Numbered from the stretch's first letter, positions 23,761-38,287 are shown. The stretch is 64,000 nucleotides of DNA from Syngnathus acus (GCF_901709675.1 NC_051096.1:4059001-4123000), one strand, 5' to 3'. Program-made: numbers and translations. Notes: a model not told the origin generated them from the letters alone.

Positions 23761-24410
23761 TCACAGCAAACTTCAGAAGAGATTTACATCAACACACACG
23801 CAGAATCTTCTGCAACATGCTCTGTTGGATTCTGGGGCGACACTTTGTTTACTGCTGCAGTAGACAGACATGAAGAGAAGACTGTTCGAATCTATATTTT
23901 CACAAAGACTATTCAAAAGACAGAACAGAAACTTTGACACGTCTGTGACTGAAGATCATTTTTATGTCAACCAAGAAACTATGAACGTTTATTGCGGACT
24001 ACAAAAAAAATTCAAACTGATTTTCAGAGGGGAGAAAATTAAGACTTTCTGCACCGTTCACATTTTCTTACAGTGAGGGGAGGGAAAAAAAATATTTGAC
24101 CCCCTCGCCCCCACCCAATAGCCAGCCACTCTGCTTTCATTTAAAACTTTTGCCCTGCTAATGAATGATAAAAAGCATTCCCGTTATTTCATTTTCTTTT
24201 GTGTCGTTTTATTTTTTGGGGGGGGTCTTTCATTTGAATTAGTGGGTGGGTGGGGGCACAAAATAAGCTGCTCACAAATGTGCCATCCTCTTCTTTAGGT
24301 TCTGAAAAGTCCCATCTTGACACCCTGCACTCATCCTCTGTGTTAACATTGCATTCCACCTTTTTTTGTATTTTCTATGGCTTAATTCAATAAATGTCCT
24401 CCCATATGGT
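23761..24410 (+). other. ADGRB2: ADGRB2 3' UTR
   Basis: Unique sequence following the stop, with G- and T-rich runs near 24220-24260. The AATAAA at 24389-24394 suggests cleavage near 24405-24420. A longer form ending near AATAAA copies around 24650 cannot be excluded. Confidence 0.7.
24389..24394 (+). promoter_or_regulatory. Polyadenylation signal AATAAA
   Basis: Canonical hexamer 629 bases after the ADGRB2 stop, followed by a T-rich and GT-rich stretch (about 24455-24520) that fits a downstream element. Confidence 0.7.
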
Positions 24411-27400
24411 TTGAAACTTTTAATGAAAAAAAAAGAAAGTATGATGGAAACAAATGTGTTGTTTGGTTTGGTTGAGCAGAATTAGCAATTTCTCCTCTTT
24501 TTTTTTTTTTTTTTTTGCTTTTAATTTCCTGTGAGACGAAGCCCCATGTGCAATTCTTGCCTCCCCCCAAACATTGGGACAGCTGGAATAAGGTGGATGA
24601 TTAAATACAAAATTTGAGCTAAAATCAAAATAAATAATTAATAAAATATAAATAAATAAATAAAACCTCTTTTAAATGTGTTAACCTTTCCAATTTTAAT
24701 TGATTAAATTAATAAAAAAAATATATCTTTATGATTAATTTAAAAATACAATCTGGTGCAATTCTAATTTTGGCAATACACTGATCCCTTTGTCGCCGCA
24801 AGGTATCACTTGTTAATATCAGCTGCAAAGCTACATACACACAATTCCCCATCCACCCACGTGATCGTGCTCCGACTTCTACAATCCGGCGTTACAAGGC
24901 AACAAGGTGAAGAAGGTGAGTCAACGTCTCCGCTTGACATTCAGCAGTCATACTTTGGTCGATATAAGAGAGAGACTTGTTTCCCTCTGTTGTTTCATTC
25001 AGGTGTTGAGGTGCAGGATGGATTCAATACCAGGCTCAATTATCGTTTTGTCCTTTTTCAAAGCAGCTTCCATTATTCTGACTATGCGTCGAGAATGAGT
25101 TATACTTCAGTGAGAAAACAAAGTTTCAATTCATTGTTTTTTGCAGATTTAAAATAGCAGTAATTGCAGAGATAGTGATATGTCCTGACATTTTCCAATG
25201 CAGCCATCAAACCATCTGTTTAAAGAATCCCTAATGTGGTGCTAGCGCAGCGCAGCACAGATGGTCGAGACACGAGTGCAGCTCCTTGAACCTTTTAAGC
25301 CAAATAGCCGACAGGCAACTCGCTTTCTCCCGAAGGATTGCGAAAAGGTTCGGCCCCTGAGCTGACGTTGCTTAAGGTGACATTCGTGTGACCTTCTAAG
25401 AGGTCCCGCAACCTGGGTTTGGTGTCCAAACAGATTTCTTTCAGCCGGGTAGCAAAAATAACATTCAAGCAGCTGAAACAGCTTCATCCTTCACAAGTAG
25501 AAATAAAATTTACTTCAATTACAATGAGCCTTCTTGTTCCCATGACAACTCCATTGTGGTGTGCACAGAAAAGAAACAACATTGGAATACCATATTTTTC
25601 AAGTATAACAAAACAATTTTTTTTTTCCGACATTTCACTCTTCCATACTTTTATTCTACAACCTGCCTGCATTCTAATGTCCGTTTTTATTTTACGATCT
25701 GATCTGAGAATGTCTTGGATGATGCTGCCTCAAGGTCATCTGCGTACTCACAGTTCTCAGTATGAGGCTACCCAGAAGCACTGAAGCTAGAACCAATCAG
25801 AGGATCTCTTGATGAGGAATCACTCTGTGGGAATCCATTGCTTAATAATTTTATTCCAAAATGGAATCCATTCAAATAGTATTATATAATCAGGGGGTTA
25901 AAAAGTGAGGCATCAATAATGCAGCCAATGAGAATTAAGTCACTCCAAATTTCACTCTATGAGGGACTTGTGTGTAATTAAACGTGGATAAGTCCGCCTA
26001 CGATGTTAGTCGCCCTGGTGGCCTTCCCACCGACTGGAACTTTCTCCAGGGATGCGACAGAGGTCAGAGGAGGGAACAAAACAAAGAGGCTAGCCCCAAG
26101 GATGAAATGCATGGTGACAGAGTAAAAGCAAGGAAGGGCTCTTCACATCTCACAGTGATTAGAGTGCCTCTTGGTTGTTGTTTTATTTTTTTGCCTCAGA
26201 GGACTACGGGTGATTACGTTGGTCATTGTGTGTCACTAGTGGCCCAAGGAGAAAACGTGTTGACAGATAACAGAGACAGAAAAAAAATGAAGAGTGAGGG
26301 AAGTGTATACGATAATTAAAAAGCTCCATCATGTCTGGCTGCTCTTTGTATTTCAAACAAAGTGTTATTCGTTTCTGATGAAAGAGCCAGACCGGTCCTT
26401 GGAGGATTCGGTCACCACAGTTAGCGTTAGATGTCTGTCCACACCAAATACATAAGCCGTCCTTCTCCCAAACTCTGGCCAAACTAATTCTCTAAATGTC
26501 ATAGCCCGTATCATATAACAGGATAATGCCCGTGTGGCATTTGACAATTTCACTGTCTAAAAATGAGGTAAAGGCCTCGCGGATGATTTTTTTTTTTTTG
26601 GCTCCTTCAACAAAGCGCTCTTCACATATCAAGCTACTTTCTGCGTGGATGAATTGCCTCTTCAAACTGCCAAGGGGCTTCTCCAAATACTGGCATCGTT
26701 TAGCGCTAGGCTTAGTTTAATGTAATCCACTACAGGCTCTTCTCACATGTCAAGCGACCCACAAATGCCCCGCGACTTGTTCGATCCTTTACGGATATTT
26801 CGCTTTTTAATGTCTTGGCGGAAATGCCTTGCAAGAACTTAGGACAGATGGCTTCAAAAATCAGTTTTTTTTTAAGAGCGAAGTATCGAAGGTGAAGATA
26901 CCACCCACGTGGACATGATGCTAAACATGCTAACACACCGCGTGGCTAATCTCAACAAGCGCACGGCGGATATCAATTCCACCTCATCGCCGTGTCATCT
27001 TTCCCTTCTCATTGATGATGACAAAAGCCTTGAAGTGTGGCCGCTGATAAAAGCGGGATGTGTTCAGGGGAGGGAGCCCATTTTACTCCTGAGGGAATGA
27101 AGATATTAATTCATCCCACTCAAAGAACCTCAGTGCGCCAAGTCAAGGCAGCCTATGGCAAGACAGGAATAGATTGCTTCATCTCCTTTTCCTGTCTTCC
27201 TCTCAAGCATCCTTACTCATGAAACACATCAAGTGGGAAAATAGTTTCAGATCGCAATACAGTGCAATGTTTCCCTGAACAAATGAAGGTGTGCACGGAA
27301 TGTGATGCGCTCATTTATTCTCTGTGCCAACGCCACGAGATAATTTCATCCACAAAACATAACCATTATTTAAAAGGAGATATGCTCATTTCCCAAAGGT

Positions 27401-28950
27401 CAACTTCAGCCCTATCCTGTTTGCAGAATCATATTTTCTTCATTTATTTTTGCTATTCCCACCATGTGTTATAAATCGCTCCTGCTCCAATGTGTGCCTG
27501 ATATGTGGATTAGATGCAAAGGACAAATTAAGATGTGTGTAAAAAAAATTGCAATCAAGGACAAAAATGATTCTTTCCTCCCGAGTGTGTTGTCATACAA
27601 TATTGGGAATTTAGCTATCTGTGACTGTGTGCAAGGTTTTGGCCAATTCCACGGTTAGTTAGGATTTATTTTAATCATGGGACATGTTTCTATATGATTT
27701 ATGGATTTAATAGCCAACCCTCTGATGAAGTATTTGAAAATAATCAACACATACAGAAGACATTTCAGCCCAATAAACATTTTTGTGTTGAATCTTAGAA
27801 GAGAGAAAAAAACACACACATGGAATTAAAAAATGTTTCTCATATTGAAACATTTCAAAAGTAAGCTCATTGGCAAAAAAAAATCACACCCGTTCTCGGA
27901 AATAAATCGGATGTCCTTAATCCGAACCTTGCCTCAAGTTCGAGTTTGCAATTGTTTGTTATGTTTGAGTCAAAACCCTTCGCCGGTTTTGTTTCTTTTT
28001 CAGTCATGAATCACATTTACTGTATATTGCTTCCTTTTTATGGAAACCAAAATAATGTCTGACTCATTTGTTCTCAGAGCCTTTTCTTTGCATCTATGGG
28101 GAAGGGCACATCTTGCAAATGGGAACGTCATGTGGAGTGCTGCCAGTTACATTGAGGAGAACCCTGGGGCCAAGTGATGAGCAGCCAAGCAGAAGGTGGA
28201 AGTGAGGGGAAGCCATTTTTGGCCAGAGAGGTCTGGTTGGTCGCAAGGCCAAGATGGACAGACAAGAAGAAGCAATCCTGGCACCTTGAAAATGCTGATC
28301 TGTTTTAAAGATGCGAGTTTTAATCAATAATTATAAACTGGCAGCAGGGAGAATGTCTTCAGCTAAGCTAAGGTTTAGCCCGTGATTGGATACTCCCAAG
28401 GTAGCCAAGCGTAGCAGCGGGGAACAAGCATGAGATTTCAAATTAGAGAAAATAGCAAAATGAGGATAAGCGTGAAAAGAATTCACAATGAGCGGAGGCG
28501 GAGACAAAGGAAAGTCACTTGAAAGGAAGAAACTTTTAATCATGACTCTAACAAAGCAGATGGTTCGGAAACTGGCAAAAGTCTCCTCGGCATCGGCATC
28601 GAAACTGAAGACTGGCAACTGAAAAGTTATGAACGTAGGTGACATTGGAAAAAAAAAAAAGTACACTTCATCCAACAACACCATATTAGGAGTAAGGCAA
28701 CTTCCAGTTTTCATCTAATTGAAAACCGACATCTTCCCTCACTGGGCCTGCAGCATGTAAAAAAAAAAAAGCACAATCTTGCAGTAAAGATCAAACAAGC
28801 TCGAAAGTCAGACAGCATTTGCGAAGAATCTGGCCGATTTGGAAACTTAAGAGCTGGCTAGAAGACGGGAAATATTTTCTCTTGCTCTGCTTTATCATCA
28901 AACCCGAGGGTCAGTTCTGCTTGAGCCAAACATTTTTTTTTTTTGGACGA

Positions 28951-29345
28951 CCGCATTTTCCGGACTATAAGGTGCACCGGACTATAAGGCGCACCTTCAA
29001 TGAATGGCCCATTTTAAAACTTTGTCCTTATATAAGGCGCACCATTAATGCATCATGTCAGATTTTTAATCCAAATCAAACCATTCTCCATTTTATCTTT
29101 TTTATTTCAACTTCAGACGCAACAAATTACTTTATAATCACAAAATAATGATCCATAGTCTTTTTGATTCATGATTCATAGTCTTCAGCGGGCCATTTAT
29201 GATTGATTTCATGACACAATGCTTCCGGCCAGTTTAAATTTAGGAATTTGGTCCATATATAAGCCACACCGGACTATAAGGTGCACTGTCGGCTTTTGAG
29301 AAAATGTTAGGTCTTTAGGTGCGCCTTATAGTCCGGAAAATACGG
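28951..29345 (+). mobile_element. TIR element (CCGTATTTTCC family), long subtype, copy 4
   Basis: 395 bp. The left end is mutated (CCGCATTTTCC) and lacks a clear TA; the right end GGAAAATACGG is followed by TA. The core contains CATGACACAATGCTTCCGGCC and an AT-rich stretch shared, in reverse orientation, with the copy at 30709. Confidence 0.9.
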
Positions 29346-30708
29346 TAAGAAGCAAGGACAATTCTTTTGCTATAATTCCACATTGACTCCAAGATGTTTT
29401 TGTAGCTGTGGGTGGTGAACATCTTCAACAGCCTCTTATTTAAACCCGTCTGTGTTTATATTTGACTTTGACCGTGCTGTCCTCAGTCTCAAGCTGCTGA
29501 CACGGCAGGCCACAAAGCAGCTCATCACTCGGCACCGATGTGACTCCAAAAGCGTGTTTACCGACAACAGGTGAGCTCGCTCCGGTCTCTAAATCCTCGC
29601 TGGAACACAGAGAGCCGTGTCCTGCGGGAGTTAAGTGTTGATCAATGCACCGAGTCCGTGTGGGAGGACAGAGGGAAGGGAGCCAAAAGAGAGAGAAAGG
29701 CCACTGCCATCGCTCTTCCAAGATGCTCAGGATCTGGATCCGCTGGGCTCCCAGGCTAAATTAAAACAACCGGCGTCTCATTGATTCTAGCGCTGACAGC
29801 GACCATACATCACCTCATACATAGCCAGGAAGAGGGGACAAGAAAGGTTGGAAGATGAAGGGGGGGGGAGTAACGGGTGAGGAACAACCAAATCATACAG
29901 GAGGACAAAGTAATACCGGGAGAAAGGGAAAAGAGGGACTTATTGAAAAAAATGATGGGGAACAAAGTCCGTCAAGCGTGGCGAAGGAAAAGATGGGTTG
30001 GTAGAGAATGATGAGGGGAGTGGAAATTCATACCTCTCTATATGGAAAAAATAAAAGCTAGGATTTCAGAGAAATGGAACGTAAAAGCTATTTGGAAGCT
30101 AAGCCAAACATTTTGATTGCGTTTTGTCAAGTCGCTGCTTTCAGACATGATGGGTTGTTGTTTTTGTTTTTTTGGAAAGCAATCAAAATTTGACTTTATC
30201 TCCTCCTACAACAAATCCAGCTTATTAATAAATTTACATCTGATTTTGATCACATCCTTCAGCCTTATCATTATCCCGTTATCGAAAATATAATTCTTCA
30301 CTTTGGAGCCACAGATTAGAAGAATCCGCAGCTGCCGCGTGAAATCTCAATGGCCTCAAAAGTGCTGCCTTAGACAGCATTAGCTAAATGGCGCCATTAC
30401 AGCACTTCCTTTTCCCAGTTGCCGAACATTTACTAGCCCTGAAAGAAACTGAGCGGGTGGAGAAAATGTTGCCTGATTCTTTTCACAATCAGCGCAGTAA
30501 AATGAAAGCTGCAATTTAGACTTAATAAAGCGTGACACTTGTTAACGCCGTGCTAAAGTGTTTATTTACAGATAGTCAAGTACTGCTTGTTGACATTTTC
30601 CAAAACACCTCTGTGTGTTGATATTAGGTTACTCTCATTATACACTTAAAAATATATCAATACTTTTGTCACAAGATTAAGACACGCGCTTTAACTAAGA
30701 CATACCTA

Positions 30709-31096
30709 CCGTATTTTCCGGACTATAAGGCGCACCTAAAAACCTAAAATTTTCTCAAAAGCCGACAGTGCGCCTTATAGTCCGGTGCGCCTTATATGTG
30801 GACCAAATTCCTAAATTTAAACTGGCCCCCGAAGCATTGTGTCATGAAATCAATCATAAGTGGCCCGCTGAAGACTATGAATCATGAATCAAAAAGACTA
30901 TGGATCATTATTTTGTGATTATAAAGTAATTTGTAGCGTCTGAAGTTGAAATAAAAAAGATAATGATTTGATTTGGATTAAAAATCTGACATGATGCATT
31001 AATGGTGCGCCTTATAGTCCGGTGCGCCTTATATAAGGACAAAGTTTTAAAATGGGCCATTCATTGAAGGTGCGCCTTATAGTGCGGAAAATACGG
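30709..31096 (-). mobile_element. TIR element (CCGTATTTTCC family), long subtype, copy 5, inverted
   Basis: 388 bp, TA on both sides, ends CCGTATTTTCC and GGAAAATACGG. Its core is the reverse complement of that in the copy at 28951 (GGCCCCCGAAGCATTGTGTC region), so the two form an inverted pair about 1.4 kb apart. Confidence 0.9.
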
Positions 31097-31869
31097 TAGA
31101 TATTGGTTCTGTGAAAATGTGCAAATTGTACCAAGCGAATCCAGACATGGCATATTGTTGCACTCCTATTGAAAATGTCCAGCTTTTGAAACAATGCATT
31201 TATTTACATGCCTATTGACTATGTATTGTTTACACCGCAGCCACTTAAGGCGAAAATCCCCGCAATTGTGAGTTCAGGCTTAAACCTTTACCCCCGTGGC
31301 ATTTTCTAGTTTGCTGGAAATGGAACGCTGCCATCGGTCATCAGCATGAAAGCTATTCCAAGGCGGTTGGATGAGACTCTGGGGTGAAACAACAGCAAGC
31401 CGAGCCCTCCTTTCCCACCTGTCCCGGTTCTTTCTGAGAGACAAGCGATATGGTAATAAGGTGGATGCATATTTTGTGTGTGTGTGTGTGAGTGTGTATA
31501 TCTGTGTGTCCAGCTGGTCTCCTGGCCACTGTGGCCATTAATGAGGAGTAGCAAGCGGCAGAGCATGACACACACCAGCTGGATGTGTGCATACCTCCGC
31601 TGAGAGAGGAGTGCCGTGCCAATGAGACGGGAAGAGAAAGCTATAAAGGACGAGAAGCGCTTATTTACAATACATATGGCGATGTAAGTTTATCCAACTT
31701 GACTTGGATTGTCATCACAAAAAGTTTTGCATTAGGTATAATGAAAGAATACTACGGTAGTTTTGATGTTGATTTTATTTTGTTGCCGCCATTGCAAAAA
31801 ATGATAAATAAATAATAAAAAAACAATAATAATTAATTAGTATTTTTTAATATTAATAATAATAATATA

Positions 31870-32258
31870 CCGTATTGGCCCGGATATAAGACGGTGTTTT
31901 TTGCATTGAAATAAGACTGAAAAAGTGGGGGTCGTCTGACATTCGGGGTCTCGACATTATACCCATTCATAACGCTAGATGGCGCCAGATATCTTTAAAG
32001 CGAATGCTTAACTTAACTCCCCAGTCCAAAGCGAACCCCTGTCATGAAGAAGAAAAATAAAAATAGCGGTAGCAGTTTGCATTATTTTATTGTATTATTA
32101 TTATTATTATATTGTAATCATTTGTTTCAGATGTACTGTAATTATTTTCTGTATGAAAATTCAATTTGCTGTTCAAAAAGTCTTTTTTCAAACTTGCGTC
32201 ATAAAAAAGAGGGCGTCGTCTTATAATCAGGGTCGTCCTATATTTCGGGCCAATACGG
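31870..32258 (+). mobile_element. Second TIR element family (CCGTATTGGCCCG ends)
   Basis: 389 bp with ends CCGTATTGGCCCGGATATAA and TATATTTCGGGCCAATACGG, flanked by TA. The sub-terminal part carries AAGACG and GTCGTCTTATAATCAGGGTC modules. The middle is AT-rich with no coding capacity, so it is non-autonomous. Confidence 0.85.
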
Positions 32259-35200
32259 TATTTCTTCAATAATAATTAATATTATTATTATTGGATTAGT
32301 AAACAAGCCACAAACCGTTCAGACAAATGAAGTTGTCATTTGGATTTGAGTGGGTTTGATTTTCTTCACCGTGGCCGTGTTGTCGGATTGCCCGTGTGCC
32401 GTTTGTCTATGTTGTTTGGCTCACATTGACGGGTGGGGGGGTCTTTTCCCCTGGTGGCAGATCTTATTGGATTTTGATCCACATTTGAGCTAGGCTGAGG
32501 GAATCCAATCACATTTTTTCTCAAGCATAACCCAGTTGTGCCACATGGAGCAATTCGTCCATTGTTATGATTTTGCACACATTCCAGTCAGTGGACTGTC
32601 GGTTGGCAGCTTCGTGGTTAAAAAATGATTACAGTAGTGTCATGGTTACCGTGGCAAGATCTATAAATATAAAATGTGACATGCAGATGTATTGAATGAA
32701 CCGTTTCTATGAGGCCCACTGAGGTTGTTGGATCATATCTGTGTGGCCTTTTGCTTTACTTTTTTTTCTTCTTTTCATTCCATGGTCACGCTTATATATT
32801 TTTTTTATAGATACACTGAAAAATATGGTGGAATATTAGAGCCACATTTCTTTTCTCAAACTTGACGCATTAGATTCAGTGTCTCATCTTTAAGAGAACA
32901 AACAGAAAAGCAAACAAGGCACGTAGAATCAATAAATATCAAAAAGCACAACTCCTACTTACAAACATTGGGTCAGACTCAACACCACATGACTTGTGAC
33001 AATTGAGAAAAAACACAAACAATGAACCGAAACCAAAAAACGAGCAATTGACGAACTAACGAGAAAATCACGGAAAGGTAAACACTCAGAAGCGGCTTGG
33101 CGAGCACAGGTGGACCCAAAAACGTAACATGGACAAAAAAACAACAAAAGGAAAACACAGCAAAACAAGAAGCCAACATAACATTCACAAATGGCTTTTA
33201 AAAGCTGTTCCTTTTTCAGCGTTTTATCAACTAAGAGCATTCCAAAAGCACTCGGCTTGGCTCTAACAAAATCGTAGCCATTATCCAACCTAAAACCTCG
33301 CTATTCAAAAATTCATCACTATTGTGCAGCTAACAGCTCCTATTATCAACTCAATAGGCTCCACCGAGACGTAGCTCAGATCTACTCTCAAGTCCGAATC
33401 CCGGCTCCACCTTTCCAGATCAATGCTCACTGCTATCACCATTCATAATCTGACTCCTACTTCTCCATCTTTTTGCTCAGTCCAACTACAATTCATGCAA
33501 AGTCACAATCCCGTTCATTGCCGCTATCGTCTTTCTCTCCCTCATCTGTTTATCTGTCTGCTCCCTGAAACCCTCGAGGGCTCTCAATCAATGGCGATTC
33601 ATCGCACCTCCTCCTAAAGTCACCTGAGGTGGACCAGGTTAATACTCTGGCAGTTTGAGATATGCTTGTGACATTTCAATCTGGCATCTGTTTTATCGTA
33701 GCTGATTTAAGGGATGGTGGAATGGACGATACGCTAATCATGCTAGGGATTGTGGAATACTGGGCGAGGCTCAAAAACCTGTTTGCTGTTGCATGCAAGA
33801 ACGAAAGCATAAGGCCACAACGCCCCCAAGTGGAAGCTTGAGGAACTTTTAATCCAGTGATCAACTGCAGCAATGCAAAAAAATAAAAAATAAAACAGCT
33901 TTTGTGAGTTTGAAATGCGTGGGTAGTGTAAAAAAGGGAATCAGCTGCTTGGCTCAAATATGACCTTTGCGAGGATTATTAAAAACCGAATAGAAATCAT
34001 AAAAAAAGAGGTAATGAGAATGTTGGATTTAGAGGCAATTACTGGAGAAATGAGCTGGAGAATGTAGTGTGTGAAAAATAGCAAGTGACAGAGCGGGAGG
34101 AGAAAAGCAGAGCCGTGTTACAGATGCAACGGAGGCAGCGTCGTGCAGTTTCCTTGAGAGGATGGAGAGTGTGTGAGGAAGGGAGGGGGGGATTGTAAGG
34201 GTCCATGATTGCCAGAGATAGCATTCTCTGGTTAAAAAAAATACAGTAAAGTGGAATCACAATTTTTCAATATTAAAAGACGAAATGAGGGGATGAAAGA
34301 GGAAGAGCGTCTGGCACTTTTCTCCTCCAGTTTGGTATGAATTCAATAAGAAGAGCTGTGTCTAATTACCTGCAGAACAGCGGGAGCTTTGTGAGCTTTG
34401 CTGCCGCCCGCCTAAACCCTCGCTCGCTTCCAGGTCAGCAAAGATCTGGTGTGAAAATGTCAATTATCAACTTACAGCCTGTCAAGGAGAAACGACAGGA
34501 CGAAGCGGAGGTGAGGGCAGGTTAGTGATTGACAAGTCTTGACATCTTAAAGATGATGTCAGATTCGCAAGTCTTTGTTGATCCCTTCGGAAACGTATCT
34601 GCAAAATTAATTTATGATTTGTGCTCCTTGTACGCTTCCATCCACCCAAGCATCCATCACCAAATGTCCCTCCAGCTCTCCCTCCACCAATGTTTCCTAC
34701 CACCCCCCTCGCCCCCTCCCCTCTAGTGCCTGCCAGTGGGAGTGGCCTGCCCTTGATCTGCTCTCGGAACAAACAGGCTGGTAAACATCATGAAACATTT
34801 AGAGGAGGCAGAGAAGCCTTCGCTCTAATTCGCACTGGCAAAGCAGAGATGCAACACAGACGCTGCTCCCTCAGCTCCAGAAGACAGATGGGTGATGGAG
34901 AAGAACCTACGAGTCTTGACCGCAACCCCTCCCAAAAAAAAAAAAAACCAAAAACTTGGAATCTTCAGCCTAATTTGATAAGGATTCATAAAAAGATGCC
35001 ACATCAAATTTGCTCACCTGTTTCCTTCGGCAGAAAAAAACAAGCTCCCCTGAAATGTTCTCTTCAACTCAGCAGGCTGCCTCGTGCCTCATATAGAGCT
35101 ATTTATGAATTTGGATTACCATCGAGGTTGTTTAAATGGAGCAGAGCTGCTTTGGGATCTAACCTGCATGTAAACACCTTGCCGCAAATGTTCTTATCCC

Positions 35201-38126
35201 TGCCAAGATATTTATGTCAAAAATGTGATTTCCCAAAGAAATGTTCCTCAGCGTGTTTCCGTGAGTTAATTAGCTCCGAGGAGGTTATGTTTTTCCGTGT
35301 CGTTTGTCTGTAGTGTCAACGAGATGATTTTGGAAGGAGGAGGGTGTTGCACGGATTTAAATTGGATCTGAATATTTGCTCTTTTATTGGTCGAAAAGCC
35401 GATCGGCCTTGGCTTAAGTTTGCAAATACACAATCCACGTTGTCCAAGGTTTTCTTTTCCGAGTCAATATGTTAATTACCTTGAAATAAATGTTTTCTTT
35501 GGCTTGGATTGAATGTTGGCCAGCTGGCTGATTTTCAGCTTTTTTCGAAATATCCACTCGAATCAATAAGTTAAGAATCCGGTCAAGGAGTTTATCTGCA
35601 GCTAATTAGGCTTGTTGCCATCATTGCTTTCATATAGAAATCAATTTTTTCTCCCTCCTGGAGCGTCATTGATTCACAGCTATGATCATGTTTATGCTGA
35701 GTAGAAATAAAAATCCTCTCAAAAGGCCAACCTAGTAAATAATAATAATACATTTCATTTGACAACGCCTTTCTGACATTCAAGGTCACCTTACATGGAG
35801 TCAAATAAAACAATATAGTGATAAAACAATAAAATCAGTAGATACCTAATAATGAAAAAAAATAATAATAATAATAAAATAAAATAATAATAATAATGAG
35901 TTGCAGGCAGATCTAAAAATATAAGTTTTGAGACCAAACCTAAAATGTAAAATAAAGTCAGAGTTTCTTAAGTCAGTGACAAATACAGCAAACTTCTGGT
36001 TTACTCTGCAGGGATGCACTGATAGATTTGCTGACAAGATGGCCGCAATGTCCAAACTTTTCTAGTCACTTAGCCTTGGCCTCCGATGGCGAGCGACACA
36101 GCGCCCCCTTCATCGGCCCCATGTAAACGAGCCATTGATTTCATGAAAGCCTCCAGCATCAATTGCAAAGGGTGCTGTGATCTTCTTGTGCACTTGGCAT
36201 CCCTGTGGCAAGGCAGTTTGATTAGCCTCAAAGTGTGTTTAGGGATACCGAACTAGGATTAAAGTACTCCAGGAAGCACGCTGATTTACTTTGCAATCAA
36301 TACGCTTGTAAAATTCATACAGATTGTAAGTAGGTTTTAGTTTAAGCTGAAAGGCTTGCCCCGAGCTTTGCCCCCCCTCTCCTCCCTTTCCTTATTTACT
36401 GGCAAGCTATTAGACGCCCGCTGCGAGCGGGTTAATGACAAACCTCACCGTGAAGTTCCACTAATGTGATGCAGAGCTCTGATTTTTGCTCCAATCGCTT
36501 TTGGCTCCGGCGTGCGTGTTTGCGGTTCAACGTTTCGTTTTATTCTGCTGTGTTGTGTAAGTGTTTTATGTACTGAGGGAATTAGCTCCAGAGCCACTTG
36601 AGGACACGCGTTCGCTTCGTATATTCTCTTTATATTGACTTACAAAGCTCCTTGTCAAAGCGGGTTGTTCATACCCAAGCATCTTATTTTTTTGCATATT
36701 TTCTATGTGTGTTTTAGCAATCTTCTAAAGTGCATTTTTACATTTGAAAGCATTTTGCTTTCCCATGCATATGCAATTAAGGCCAAAGGAGTCACTCCTC
36801 ATACTCTTCTGGTTGTCGCCAGCCTTTTGAATGAAATACATTACTTCTTGAATCCACAATGTGAGAAGGGACTTTTTATTATCTATTTAGTTATTATTTT
36901 TAATCATTACGGTTTGCCTTTCTTTCTCAACTGCAATGCTGAATATTCAGTTTGCTACTAAGGCTCTGATTGGATAGTCAAGTTCTTAACTATTATAACT
37001 AAAGTCACTAACCTTAAAATAAATTTTAAAACCGAAATAATTAAATTAATCAAATATAAATAACTTTTAAAACCTAAATAAATAAATTAATCAAGTATAA
37101 ATAATATACAAAATATATATAAAATAGAATAGAAAAATATATAAATATGAATATAATAACATTTAAAAAAATAATATTTTTTAACACATATAGACTTATA
37201 TTAGGGTACCCAGCATTATGCCTACTACAAGATGGAGGAAAGAAAGAAACAGAGGCGGAGGGGAATAAAAAAAATAAGAGCCAGAAACTACATCAATGCT
37301 TCCCAGTCTTGAAATGGAAAAATACTGCTACTGTATTTCCGTTAGTCTTTTGTGTCTTTCATTTTCTTATTCACATCTAGTCAGCATGTTCCATTCACCC
37401 TCCCACCTTTCAAATGTTTTCTGTGGTTGGAAAGAATGAGACGGGGGAGAAATTATTACTGTGTTTGGGAATATGGGTCAGTTGGCAAAATCAGGTCCAC
37501 GTGGCCCAAGTCTACAATGTGCGTTTTTTTTGTTGTCTTTCACGCACACTAAACAATTGTCCTCCTCTTTTACGAACGCTTACCCTTGTATTTTGCAGAA
37601 CTCTATTTTTAACACCATCTATATGTCACCACAATCAAATGAGACTTTAATAAAATAACACGCCATCTTGCCACAGCCTTAAATCCACAGTGCGTGATTT
37701 CGGCGTACTGGTGCGATTATGTTGTAACTTCGAATGCTGCTTTGCTGCAGCAGTGGGAGTCTTTCAGCTCACCGCTTGGCATTTCAACTTTATTCCGTGT
37801 CTTATTGCTGTAATAATGTCGACCAGCAAGGCGAGCAGCGGTAGACACACAAACACATTTTTATTGATGCATGTCTTGCTTACACTCAGTCAACGAGGGT
37901 TGATGGGAGAAAATTAAGTCAATTTATCGGGTGCACGTATTTTACGCTGGCGCTAATAAAAACGGAGGTCCCTGGCGTTAATTCAAGGGTAAGATGGCTT
38001 GCACCTATGTGGTTATTTACTTTATCTTCTTCATTTCTTCCTGCATTTGTTTTTTCTGCTAGCGGGTTAAGCAGATCTACTTTGTATTTGCTTGCAAGAG
38101 TACGTAGGCCTTCACAAACTAAATTA

Positions 38127-38287
38127 CCGTATTTTCCCCACTATAAGGCGCACCGGATTATAAGGCGCACCTTCAATGAATGGCCCATTTTAAAACTTTG
38201 TCCATATATAAAGCACACCGGATTATAAGGCGCATTTTTTAGAAAATTGGAGGTTTTTAGGTGCGCCTTATAGTGCGGAAAATACGG
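38127..38287 (+). mobile_element. TIR element (CCGTATTTTCC family), short subtype, copy 6
   Basis: 161 bp. Left end CCGTATTTTCCCCACTATAA is preceded by TA; right end GGAAAATACGG is followed by TC, so the right TA is mutated. Internal layout resembles copy 1. Confidence 0.88.

Noticed and set aside
31473-31510. TG-rich tract as a possible regulatory Z-DNA element
   Set aside because: Ordinary dinucleotide microsatellite, short and interrupted, with no supporting context.
33372-33405. tRNA-like words (TAGCTCAG and AGTCCGAATCC)
   Set aside because: The A-box-like and B-box-like words are only about 20 bases apart and no cloverleaf stems can be drawn, so neither a tRNA nor an intact tRNA-derived SINE is supported.
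34621-35313. 230-codon plus-strand open frame in the intergenic region
   Set aside because: Composition is low-complexity (Pro-rich, then a Lys/Gln-rich stretch from a poly-A tract). No domain, no promoter or splice context, and it overlaps another open frame in a different phase.
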